This document shows, piece after piece, positions 7,586 to 15,196 of a DNA stretch of 64,000 nucleotides. Location of the stretch: assembly GCA_018902545.1 (NCBI GenBank), contig JAHIQM010000022.1, positions 16,833 through 80,832 of the forward strand, given 5' to 3'. The notes beneath the pieces are model-generated. The model was not told the DNA's origin, did no database searches, and was given only the letters and a program-made list of their open reading frames with translations. Numbering within the stretch: the first letter of the stretch is position 1; every line of letters begins with the position of its first letter. This stretch comes from Pseudomonadota bacterium (GTDB lineage: Bacteria; Desulfobacterota; Desulfovibrionia; Desulfovibrionales; Desulfomicrobiaceae). Made by a program: the position numbers and the translations under genes.

Positions 7586-8395
7586 ATGATTGATCCTCAG
7601 ACACACTATCCAAACAGAGATACTGAGTGGCGCCGCAGCCTTGCCGCGCTGACCGAAGCCGCTTATCCTGTCGTAGAGCATTTAAAAATGGCATGGAAGC
7701 GGGCTTTTCCTACTTTGCAGGCTATTGCTGAAGGTTTCCGAACGCTTCCAGAGAGAAGCCGCGTTGCTTTACTCCAATTGGGAACCCAAGGATGGTATCT
7801 TGACCCTAACCTACCAGCTAACGCACTCTTTGAGTTAGCAGAATCTTTTTCCGGGACATCAAAGGAAGCAGCCAATGAATTCTTATGCAAATGGATTGAC
7901 AACCATTTGGATGAGACCGAAAAATTGTTAGCTGAGCGGTTTCCAAATAGGCAACACATCCTTAGGGAAGCTTTCGAAGCGCATCGCTTAAAGCTATATG
8001 CAGCGTCCACCCCCCTCTTTCTAGCTCAGGCAGACGGTATTTGCCAGCAACTACACGATATTCAACTCTTTAAAAAGACACGTTCAGGAAAGATGCAACT
8101 AAAAGTGCGAGTAGAGACATTAGAAATCGGTGAATATGAGAAGGTTCTCCTCACACCACTGTTGGAGGCGTTACCCATTACTGCAAGTGCGAAGGCGCGC
8201 TCGGAACTGAATAACCATCTCAACAGACATGCGATCCTGCATGGTGAAAATGTTAATTACGGCACGCACGAAAATAGTTGTCGCGCAATTTCGTTAATAA
8301 CCTATGTTTCTTGGGTGCTGGTCGAAATTATGCCCAACCAAACCCTCAACCACACCGATTCGTCAACGCTTCGCTCCGGCGAATCGGAGGCTTAG
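7586..8395 (+). CDS. Unknown protein with C-terminal Rx4H (HEPN-like) motif
   Basis: 269 residues from ATG 7586 (MIDPQTHYPNRD); an in-frame ATG at 7550 lies inside the repeat and is unlikely. I do not recognise a named family. The protein is mostly helical: an N-terminal half with EAAYPVVEHLKMAWKRAFPTLQAIAEGFRTLPERSRVALL and a C-terminal segment KARSELNNHLNRHAILHGENVNYGTHENSCRAISLITYVSWVLVEI. The latter carries R214-x4-H219 in the context NRHAILHG, which fits the catalytic motif of HEPN RNases found in toxin and defence proteins; this is inference. Codon use (TTA, AAA, AGA, CTA) and AT content differ sharply from neighbours, pointing to horizontal transfer. It is framed by inverted repeat clusters and lies next to higBA and tRNA-Leu. 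Confidence 0.72.
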   Translation: MIDPQTHYPNRDTEWRRSLAALTEAAYPVVEHLKMAWKRAFPTLQAIAEGFRTLPERSRVALLQLGTQGWYLDPNLPANALFELAESFSGTSKEAANEFLCKWIDNHLDETEKLLAERFPNRQHILREAFEAHRLKLYAASTPLFLAQADGICQQLHDIQLFKKTRSGKMQLKVRVETLEIGEYEKVLLTPLLEALPITASAKARSELNNHLNRHAILHGENVNYGTHENSCRAISLITYVSWVLVEIMPNQTLNHTDSSTLRSGESEA

Positions 8396-8707
8396 CGTGG
8401 GCAAATGACATCTGAAAGCGGAAAAAGGGGTCAGGTCTGCCCTAAGCGGAAAAAGGGGTCAGGAAAAAGGGGTCAGGTCTGCCCTTGACTTATCTACTAA
8501 AAAAGGGGTCATACTAAAAAAGGGGTCAGGTCTGCCCTTGACTTATCTACTATCAAAGCCGCTAATTTTTGAAACAATAATTCCAATTTTTTGATCTCTC
8601 CAGTCCAGCACCAGCATTCCCGAAAAATGCCCGTGCCGGCTCTTTGACCACGCCAAGCTCTTGTGGCAGGTAAACTCGGTCGATACCGCACGTCCAAGGA
8701 AGGCCCT
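8396..8707. other. 312-base non-coding stretch, mostly repeat cluster
   Basis: The first 155 bases are the right repeat cluster (8418-8552). The remainder to 8707 has no gene that I can support; GC content returns to the genome level at about 8570, which probably marks the right edge of the acquired patch. Confidence 0.5.
8418..8552. repeat. Right cluster of inverted REP-like repeats
   Basis: At least five copies of an AAAAGGGGTCA core. Three continue as GGTCTGCCCT (8431-8443, and two that run on to GCCCTTGACTTATCTACTA ending near 8499 and 8552). The outermost copy, read in reverse complement, is ATAAGTCAAGGGCAGACCTG followed by ACCCC, and matches the left cluster's GTAAGTCAACGGCAGACTTG-ACCCC with only four differences, which shows that the two clusters are an inverted pair. 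Confidence 0.8.
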
Positions 8708-8917
8708 ATGCTGAGTGAAAAATTTCTGAACGAATTCGAAGAATACCTGACCTCCGGCCGACTGGAGGAAGACTATGGCTACTCTGCCGAGGACCGCAAG
8801 ATCGAGATCCTTGAATATCTCGAACGCTTCATGGATCTGGCCGAAGAGGTCGACAAGGTGGCCACGCGCCTGCTCATGCCCCATCTCTCAGAAGTCATGC
8901 CCGCCAAGGATGAATAG
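8708..8917 (+). CDS. Small acidic hypothetical protein
   Basis: 69 residues from ATG 8708, which has a strong AAGGAAGG six bases upstream; an in-frame ATG at 8663 lacks one. The sequence MLSEKFLNEFEEYLTSGRLEEDYGYSAEDRKIEILEYLERFMDLAEEVDKVATRL is strongly acidic and predicted all-helical, with no cysteines or known motif. Its last ten codons overlap the 3' end of the convergent rsmG by 30 bases. Possibly an interaction or adaptor protein; the function is unknown. Confidence 0.65.
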   Translation: MLSEKFLNEFEEYLTSGRLEEDYGYSAEDRKIEILEYLERFMDLAEEVDKVATRLLMPHLSEVMPAKDE

Positions 8918-9532
8918 TCGAAAATACCGTTTCTTCCCGACTACCGTGTAATCCCGAACCTGCTCCAGTGCATAGCCTTCCACGGTTTCGTCGGAAGTTT
9001 CGTTGCTCATGACCAGCACCCGCCCCTGCGGGGCGAGATATCCCCGCACTTCGGCCAGCAGCTTTTTCCAGGGCATGAAGGCCCGGCTGACGATGAGGTC
9101 CGCCTCGCGTCTGGCCGGAGGCAAAGCCTCCATGCGGGCGCAGATGACCTTGGTGCGCGGCAGCTTCATGTGCGCCGCGGCCTGTTCCATAAAGAGGGCG
9201 CGCTTTTGCCTCGGCTCGACCAGATAGTACTCCCCCGCCTGCCAGAAAACGCGCAGCGGGATGCCCGGCAGGCCCGCGCCTGCGCCCAGATCCAGTGTCT
9301 GGCCGGGCTGGGGCTCGACGGTGTGGAGCAGGTCGGAGAGGTGCCAGGAATCCTGGATCAGAGTGTCCAGAATCTCGAGCCAGGTGGACGGCCCGACCAG
9401 GTTCATGCGGGTGTTCCACTTGACCAAAAGGCCAAGGTAAACGCTCAACAAGCGGGCCTGTTCATCGTTTAACGTGCGGCCAAGCCGTGCGGCGGCCGCC
9501 GCGACCTGTGCCGATTCGAGGGTTGAACTCAT
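8888..9532 (-). CDS. rsmG: 16S rRNA (guanine527-N7)-methyltransferase
   Basis: 214 residues, the standard RsmG/GidB length. Methylates N7 of G527 in 16S rRNA using S-adenosylmethionine. Visible motifs: NDEQARLLSVYLGLLVKWNTRMNLVG in the N-terminal helical cap, the SAM-binding loop TLDLGAGAGLPGIPLRVFW, the motif II region YYLVEPRQKRALFMEQAAA, and DLIVSRAFMPWKKLLAEVRGYLAPQGRVLVM. It stands alone, away from mnmG/parA, and is convergent with the small acidic gene. Confidence 0.95.
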   Translation of the reverse strand: MSSTLESAQVAAAAARLGRTLNDEQARLLSVYLGLLVKWNTRMNLVGPSTWLEILDTLIQDSWHLSDLLHTVEPQPGQTLDLGAGAGLPGIPLRVFWQAGEYYLVEPRQKRALFMEQAAAHMKLPRTKVICARMEALPPARREADLIVSRAFMPWKKLLAEVRGYLAPQGRVLVMSNETSDETVEGYALEQVRDYTVVGKKRYFRLFILGGHDF

Positions 9533-9648
9533 AAGCTATCCTTTCGCCGGGCCTGGTCCATCCCCGCAGAGCCCACCCCTGGGGGATTTTCCCTTTACCT
9601 GCGGGGGGGCTGCGGATACAAGCAGCTCAGTTTTTGATTGGAGGAACA

Positions 9649-10572
9649 ATGAACACACAAAGCATCGTTTTTCCCGGCCAGGGGTCACAAGAGCCGGGAA
9701 TGGGCCGGGATCTGGCCGAGCACTGGTCCGAGGCCATGGACTTGTGGAAAAAAGCCGAACGCACAAGCGGCCTGCCGCTGCGTGAAATATACTGGGACGG
9801 CGACGAAACCGCCATGGCGGTGACGCGGAATCTGCAACCCGCCCTGACCGTTGTCAACATGAACCTGTGGTGCTTCCTGGCCGAAAAGCTGACCCCCGCC
9901 GCTGTGGCCGGGCACAGCCTGGGTGAATTCGCGGCCCTGTTCGCGGCCCGGGTGCTGCCCATGGACAGCGTTCTGGAGCTGGTCTGCCTGCGCGGCAGAC
10001 TCATGGACGAAGCCACGAACCAGGACGGCCGCATGGCCGCCATCCTGAAGCTCGACCAGACCAGGGTCGAAGAACTGGTCGCGGCCGCAGCCAGCCTGAC
10101 CGGACAGGAAATCCGCATCGCCAACTACAACACCCCGGGCCAGTTCGTGATCAGCGGACACGCCCAGGCTGTGGACCATGTCTGCGCGGGGGTCAAACCC
10201 CTGAAAGGCCGCGCCCTGGTCCTGCCGGTCAGCAACGCCTTCCATTCCCCTTACATGCGCGAAGCCGGGGACGAACTGGCCAGGCACATGGACAAGCTGG
10301 AGTGGCGCGACCCGAAGATTCCGGTCTACCTGAACGTCACGGCCAGACCGCAAGCGGATGGCCAGGCCCTGAGAGAGACCGTGAAGCAGCAGATGACCTC
10401 GTCCGTGTACTGGACCCAGACCATCGAGAACCAGTATGCCGACGGCATGCGCTCCTTCCTCGAACTGGGCCCCAAGGGCGCCCTGTCGCGCATGATCGGC
10501 CAGATTTTAAAAGACCGCGACGGGGCCCAGACCCTGTCCGTCAGCACTCTTGAACACGCTGCGAGCCTTTGA
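9649..10572 (+). CDS. fabD: ACP S-malonyltransferase
   Basis: 307 residues from ATG 9649, with GGAGG six bases upstream. Transfers malonyl from malonyl-CoA to acyl carrier protein for fatty acid elongation. FabD landmarks: SIVFPGQGSQEPGMG at the N-terminus, the nucleophile elbow VAGHSLGEFAALFAARVL (Ser in GHSLG), the malonyl-binding Arg in LVCLRGRLMDEA, and the catalytic His in PVSNAFHSPYMREAGDEL. C-terminal LGPKGALSRMIGQIL is also typical. It is followed after 11 bases by argS on the same strand, an unusual pairing since no other fab gene is nearby. Confidence 0.95.
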   Translation: MNTQSIVFPGQGSQEPGMGRDLAEHWSEAMDLWKKAERTSGLPLREIYWDGDETAMAVTRNLQPALTVVNMNLWCFLAEKLTPAAVAGHSLGEFAALFAARVLPMDSVLELVCLRGRLMDEATNQDGRMAAILKLDQTRVEELVAAAASLTGQEIRIANYNTPGQFVISGHAQAVDHVCAGVKPLKGRALVLPVSNAFHSPYMREAGDELARHMDKLEWRDPKIPVYLNVTARPQADGQALRETVKQQMTSSVYWTQTIENQYADGMRSFLELGPKGALSRMIGQILKDRDGAQTLSVSTLEHAASL

Positions 10573-10583
10573 GGAGAACCGGC

Positions 10584-12239
10584 ATGAAAGCCAAGAACTA
10601 TATTTTTGAAAAATTGACCGCGCTCATGGCCGCCAAGGGCCTCGATCTCCCGGCCAAGACCACCATCGAGGCCCCCAAGAGCGAACAGCACGGCGACATG
10701 GCCACCAACATCGCCATGGTCATGCCCAAGGAAAAGGGCCAGAATCCCCGCGCCGTGGCCGAGGCTCTGAAAGCCGAACTGCTGGCCATGTGCCCCGAGA
10801 TCGATAGCATCGAAATCGCCGGGCCGGGGTTCATCAATTTCACGTTCAAGCCCGTGTTCTGGCAGGAAGTGGCGCTGGCAGCCTTGGAAGGCAGCGATGA
10901 CTTTGGGCGCATAAGCGTCGGCCAGGGACGAAAAGTCCAGGTCGAATACGTGTCCGCCAATCCCACCGGCCCCCTGCACATCGGCCATGGACGCGGCGCG
11001 GCCGTGGGCGACAGCCTGACCCGCATCCTGCGCTTCACCGGCCACGAGGTTGAAACGGAGTACTATCTCAATGATGCCGGACGCCAGATGCGCCTGTTGG
11101 GCCTTGCGGTGTGGGTGCGCTACCAGCAGGCCTGCGGCATGGAGATCGAATTTCCCGAGGATTGCTACCGGGGCGACTACATAAAGGATATCTCCGCCGC
11201 CCTTTTGGCCGAAAAAGGCAAGGCGCTCTTGGATCTGCCCGAGGAGGAAGCCCTGGACCTGTGCTACGAGCGCGGCATGACGGACATCCTGAACGGCATC
11301 AAACAGGATCTCATCGATTTTCGTGTCGAGCATCAGCACTGGTTCTCGGAAAAGAGCCTGGTCGACGGCGGGCAGGTCGAGGCATCCCTGAACCGTCTTT
11401 TGGCCGAAGGCCGGGCCTATGAAAAAGACGGGGCGCTGTGGTTCAAATCCACCGACCACGGCGACGACAAGGACCGGGTCCTGCGCAAGTCCGATGGCCT
11501 TTTGACCTATTTCGCCTCCGACATCGCCTACCATGACAACAAGATCGGCCGCGGCTTCGACATGATGGTCGACATCTGGGGCGCGGACCATCACGGCTAC
11601 GTGCCGCGCATGAAGGCGGCCATCGAGGCCCTGGGCAAGGACCGCGAATCCCTGCAGGTCATCCTGGTGCAACTCGTCAGCCTGATCCAGGGCGGCGAGC
11701 AGATCGCCATGTCCACCCGCGCCGGGAAGTTCGAGACCCTGGCCGATGTCTGCGCCGAGGTGGGCGTGGACGCGGCGCGCTTCATCTTCCTCTCGCGCAA
11801 AAGCGACTCGCACCTGGATTTTGACCTCGACGTGGTCAAGCAGCAGTCCATGGACAACCCGGTCTACTACGTGCAGTACGCCCATGCCCGCATCAGCTCG
11901 CTCATGCGCAAGGCCGAGGAACAGGGTGTGGCCCTGCCCGAACCGTCAGGCGAGCTCATGGCCCTCTTGATCACCCCAGAGGACAAGGCCCTGTTCAAGG
12001 CCCTGGACGCCTTTGAGGACATCTTGGAGCTTTCAGCGCGGACCCTCTCGCCGCACCACGTCAGCTACTATCTGATGGAGCTTGCGGGACTGCTGCACCG
12101 TTATTATACTGTGCACCACATCCTGTCCGGAGAGGACCAGAGCCTGCTGCAGGCACGCATCCTGCTGTTCAGGGCCGTGGCCGGAGTGCTCAGGACCGGT
12201 CTTGATCTGCTCGGTGTGAGCGCACCCGAACGCATGTAG
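10584..12239 (+). CDS. argS: Arginyl-tRNA synthetase
   Basis: 551 residues from ATG 10584 (GGAG upstream). Class I synthetase charging tRNA-Arg. An N-terminal Add-1 domain (FEKLTALMAAKGL ... IAGPGFINFTFKP) precedes the Rossmann catalytic domain with the HIGH motif in SANPTGPLHIGHGRGAAVGDSL (around residue 132). WGADHHGYVPRMKAAIEALG is conserved. In place of KMSK it has QIAMSTRAGKFETL, the normal degenerate form in many ArgRSs. The anticodon-binding DALR domain ends with GLDLLGVSAPERM. Expressed with fabD and probably the SPOR gene, which follows after 21 bases. Confidence 0.97.
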   Translation: MKAKNYIFEKLTALMAAKGLDLPAKTTIEAPKSEQHGDMATNIAMVMPKEKGQNPRAVAEALKAELLAMCPEIDSIEIAGPGFINFTFKPVFWQEVALAALEGSDDFGRISVGQGRKVQVEYVSANPTGPLHIGHGRGAAVGDSLTRILRFTGHEVETEYYLNDAGRQMRLLGLAVWVRYQQACGMEIEFPEDCYRGDYIKDISAALLAEKGKALLDLPEEEALDLCYERGMTDILNGIKQDLIDFRVEHQHWFSEKSLVDGGQVEASLNRLLAEGRAYEKDGALWFKSTDHGDDKDRVLRKSDGLLTYFASDIAYHDNKIGRGFDMMVDIWGADHHGYVPRMKAAIEALGKDRESLQVILVQLVSLIQGGEQIAMSTRAGKFETLADVCAEVGVDAARFIFLSRKSDSHLDFDLDVVKQQSMDNPVYYVQYAHARISSLMRKAEEQGVALPEPSGELMALLITPEDKALFKALDAFEDILELSARTLSPHHVSYYLMELAGLLHRYYTVHHILSGEDQSLLQARILLFRAVAGVLRTGLDLLGVSAPERM

Positions 12240-12260
12240 AACAACCGGACTTAGCCCATA

Positions 12261-12986
12261 ATGATCACACGCAAATCAAGCACCACCAAAAAGAAAGACA
12301 AGGACAGGCTCAGCTTCCAGCTCGGCCTGTCCGGATTCCTGTCCCTGGCCGTGCTTGTGGTTATCGGCATGGCCTGGTGCTTCATTCTCGGCGTCATTGT
12401 CGGGCGCGGCTACCAGCCCGAGAAAATGGCCATGGAGATGGCCCAGAAGGTCCTGCCCGAGGACTTTCCCCTGCTGACGGAGAAGAACGAGGAAGTCCTG
12501 AAGAGCGAGGAGCTGGAATTCTTCGAAAAACTCAAGCAAGGCCCCAGCTCCGTGCCCCCGGCCCCGGCCCCGCAGGCCGCTGCGGTGCCGCCACAGCCCA
12601 AGCCCCCGGTCGCCGAGGCGCCCAAGCCCGCCGACGCCCAAACGCCAAAGCCGCCGCAGTCCCCCATCGAGGCGGCCCTGCAGTCCGCGGCGGTGGCGGC
12701 CGGTCAGAGCGCTCCACCGGCAGTAAAGGATGCCAAGGACGAAGTCTTTGTCTTCAATTATCAGGTCGCGGCCCTGGCCTCCATGGAGCAGGCTCAGACC
12801 TTTCTCAAAAAACTCGATCCCGGAAAATTCAAGACCTCCGTGGTCACGGCCACTCACGAAGGCAAGACCTGGTACCGGATCTACGTGCACCATCAGGGCT
12901 CCGTGGACTCGGCCCTGGCCTTGAAGGAGCAGCTCAACGGCAGCGGAATCAGCGGCATCCTGCTGCGCTCCCGCACCCCGCTGTAG
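12261..12986 (+). CDS. SPOR domain-containing membrane protein
   Basis: 241 residues. Short basic cytoplasmic start (RKSSTTKKKDKDR), one membrane segment (LGLSGFLSLAVLVVIGMAWCFILGVIVGRG, about residues 22-50), a Pro/Ala-rich periplasmic linker (about residues 95-155) and a C-terminal SPOR domain of about 75 residues (VFVFNYQVAALASMEQAQTFLKKLDPGKFKTSVVTATHEGKTWYRIYVHHQG). SPOR domains bind denuded glycan strands of septal peptidoglycan, so a role at the division site (FtsN-like topology) is likely. It follows argS on the same strand, as SPOR genes often do. Confidence 0.9.
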   Translation: MITRKSSTTKKKDKDRLSFQLGLSGFLSLAVLVVIGMAWCFILGVIVGRGYQPEKMAMEMAQKVLPEDFPLLTEKNEEVLKSEELEFFEKLKQGPSSVPPAPAPQAAAVPPQPKPPVAEAPKPADAQTPKPPQSPIEAALQSAAVAAGQSAPPAVKDAKDEVFVFNYQVAALASMEQAQTFLKKLDPGKFKTSVVTATHEGKTWYRIYVHHQGSVDSALALKEQLNGSGISGILLRSRTPL

Positions 12987-13047
12987 ACCCTGCGGCCCCA
13001 CGTTCGTGCCGGGCGCGTGCCCGCACCCATGTTTGACGGAGACATCA

Positions 13048-13923
13048 ATGCATCACGAATTCTTCGACCTCGGCCCGCAGCAGGGCCGCAACATCTACGT
13101 GCTGCCTGTGCCTTACGAAGGCACGGTCAGCTACGGCACGGGCACGTGTCTGGGGCCCGAAGCCCTGTTTCGGGCCAGCGTGCAGATCGAATCCTACGAC
13201 GCGGAACTGGATCTCGATCTGGGCGACCTGGCTCATTTCACCCCGCTGCCCGTGGTCCATGCCCCGGCCAGCAGCCCCGAGGACCTGCACCAGGCCATGC
13301 GCGAACGCCTGGCGGACCTCGATGCGTCCAGGGATTTCGTACTGACCCTGGGTGGCGAACACTCCGTGCCCCTGCCCCTTTTTGAGTTCTATCAAAAGGC
13401 CCATCCAGATCTGGTCATCCTGCACATCGACGCCCACGCCGACCTGCGCGAAAGTTACGGGGACAGCCCCTATTCCCACGCCTGCATCATGGCCCGGGCC
13501 AGGCAGATGAGCATCCCCCTGGCCCAGATCGGAATCCGCTCCCTGTGCCGGGAGCAGCGCGACTTCATGCGCGCGCACAAGCCATCGGAACTCATGACCC
13601 TTTTCGCCTGGGACCTGCCAGCGCCGGGCGAGGCCGCCGAGCGCGTACGGGCCTTTGTGGGCGGCAGGCCCCTGTACATCACCTTCGACGTGGACGGCAT
13701 GGACCCCAGCGTCATCCCCGGCACGGGCACGCCCGAACCCGGCGGCATCGCCTATGCGTGGATGACCCGCTTCTGGAAGGAACTCTGGCTCGACGGCCAG
13801 GGGCCGAAGCTGGTCGGCATGGACATGTGCGAACTCGCGCCATTAAGCGGCTCCCAGGCTTCGGAGACGGCGGCCGTCAAGCTTATCCAGCGCATCCTGA
13901 CCTCCTGGCTCGGACTGGCCTGA
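13048..13923 (+). CDS. speB: Agmatinase (arginase/ureohydrolase family)
   Basis: 291 residues from ATG 13048. Hydrolyses agmatine to putrescine and urea. The binuclear Mn site is fully conserved: GGEHSVPLPL, the DAHADLRESYGDSPYSHACIM segment (DAHxD with the downstream His), and TFDVDGMDPSVIPGTGTPEPGG (DxDxxDP). An N-terminal FFDLGPQQGRNIYVLPVPYEGTVSYGTGTCLGP is typical of agmatinases rather than arginases. The ORF could start at 13006 but those residues are proline/cysteine-rich and not conserved in the family. The next gene starts one base after its stop codon. Confidence 0.88.
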   Translation: MHHEFFDLGPQQGRNIYVLPVPYEGTVSYGTGTCLGPEALFRASVQIESYDAELDLDLGDLAHFTPLPVVHAPASSPEDLHQAMRERLADLDASRDFVLTLGGEHSVPLPLFEFYQKAHPDLVILHIDAHADLRESYGDSPYSHACIMARARQMSIPLAQIGIRSLCREQRDFMRAHKPSELMTLFAWDLPAPGEAAERVRAFVGGRPLYITFDVDGMDPSVIPGTGTPEPGGIAYAWMTRFWKELWLDGQGPKLVGMDMCELAPLSGSQASETAAVKLIQRILTSWLGLA

Positions 13924-13924
13924 A

Positions 13925-15094
13925 GTGAACGAAGCAAACGACATTTTGACCGTGAAGGTCGAAAAACTCCTCTGGCGCGGACGCGGCCTGGCCCGCCTGG
14001 ACTCCGGACAGGTGGTCATGATCGAGCCGGGCGTGCTGCCGGGGGAACTGGCCCTTGTGCGCGTGACCAAGACGGCCCGGGATTTTCTGCAGGCCGAGGC
14101 GGTCGAAATTCTTGAATCCTCGCCCCTGCGTACGGCGCATCCCTGTCCCCACGCCGAAAGCTGCGGCGGGTCGCGCTTTGGCATGGTTTCGCCGCATGAG
14201 GGCACCCGGCTCAAGGCGGACATGCTGCGCGACGCCCTGCCCCGGGCACTGGGCCGCGATCTTGGGGTCAATATCCCGCAATTACAGATCGTATCCAGCC
14301 CCCAGGGCTGGCGCTACCGCTGGCGCGGCCAGATCCATGTGCGTGGCGGCCGTCCCCACGCCATGGCCCATGCCAGCAACGATCTTGTTCCCCTGAACGA
14401 TTGCCATCTTCTGGCCACACCGCTGGCAGCGGCCATGCCCGCCCTGGCGCAGGGTCTGCCCGATGGCCGCTTCACCATTGCGGCCAGTCCGGACACAGGC
14501 CTGGCCGCCTCGGAAAACGATCGCGTGCTGCTGCCCTTCTCCTTCCCCGAGTTCGGCCTGACCCTGCAGCTCCCGCCGTCCACCTTTTTCCAGGCCAACT
14601 GGGAACTCAACCAGCACCTCGTTCGCGCCACCGTGGACGCCCTGCACGGCTTCGACCGTATCGCCGACCTCTTCTCGGGAGCGGGGAATTTCGCCCTGCC
14701 CCTGGCCAGCCAGGGCAAAACCGTGCTGGCCGTGGAAGGCTCGGCTGCGGCCGTGGAGACCGGCATCCGCAATGCCGAACGCCTCGGGCTGAGTTCGGTC
14801 ACCTTCCACGACGCCAACCTCGCCAAACCGGCGACCTGGAAACTGGTGGAAGACTTCGCGCCCCGCGCCGCCATCCTCGACCCGCCCCGCACCGGAGCCA
14901 AGGGCATCGGCCGCACCCTTTTGGCCATGCCGAGCCTCTCGCGGCTGGTCTGGGTCTCCTGCGATGCGGTCAACACGGTCCGCGACGCGAAGCCCCTGCT
15001 CGAAGCGGGCTGGACAGTCTCTTCCCTGACTCTCTTCGACATGTTCCCCGGCACCTGGCACATGGAAGTGCTCATGATCCTCGACCGTCCGTAA
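13925..15094 (+). CDS. RlmD/TrmA-type RNA (uracil-5-)-methyltransferase
   Basis: 389 residues, GTG start one base after speB. N-terminal TRAM domain (VKVEKLLWRGRGLARLDSGQVVMIEPGVLPGELALVRV), then the central region and a class I methyltransferase core: DLFSGAGNFALPLA, VEGSAAAVETGIRNA, ILDPPRTGAKGIG and the nucleophile C346 in VSCDAVNTVRD. It probably makes m5U in 23S rRNA or tRNA. Three of the four iron-sulfur ligands of E. coli RlmD have equivalents (C74, C80, C160), but the third is Ser83 (CGGS instead of CGGC), so the cluster may be lost or altered. The DPPRxG and catalytic motifs are intact, so activity is expected; the exact target base is uncertain. Confidence 0.85.
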   Translation: MNEANDILTVKVEKLLWRGRGLARLDSGQVVMIEPGVLPGELALVRVTKTARDFLQAEAVEILESSPLRTAHPCPHAESCGGSRFGMVSPHEGTRLKADMLRDALPRALGRDLGVNIPQLQIVSSPQGWRYRWRGQIHVRGGRPHAMAHASNDLVPLNDCHLLATPLAAAMPALAQGLPDGRFTIAASPDTGLAASENDRVLLPFSFPEFGLTLQLPPSTFFQANWELNQHLVRATVDALHGFDRIADLFSGAGNFALPLASQGKTVLAVEGSAAAVETGIRNAERLGLSSVTFHDANLAKPATWKLVEDFAPRAAILDPPRTGAKGIGRTLLAMPSLSRLVWVSCDAVNTVRDAKPLLEAGWTVSSLTLFDMFPGTWHMEVLMILDRP

Positions 15095-15196
15095 GAAGTG
15101 ATCGGTATTCTCCAGCCCGCGCCTCCTCCGAGACTTGCGCCAAAACGCATCGAACTGTAGGACATCTCTCACACTTCTAAGCTGACGGGGGCACAC

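Noticed and set aside
7482..8552. CRISPR array
   Set aside because: The repeats are not evenly spaced, are inverted between the clusters and have no unique spacers of constant length; no cas genes are present.
6351..8600. Integrated prophage or integrative element with an integrase
   Set aside because: No integrase or phage gene is visible and no direct copy of the tRNA 3' end was found downstream; only an accessory patch can be claimed.
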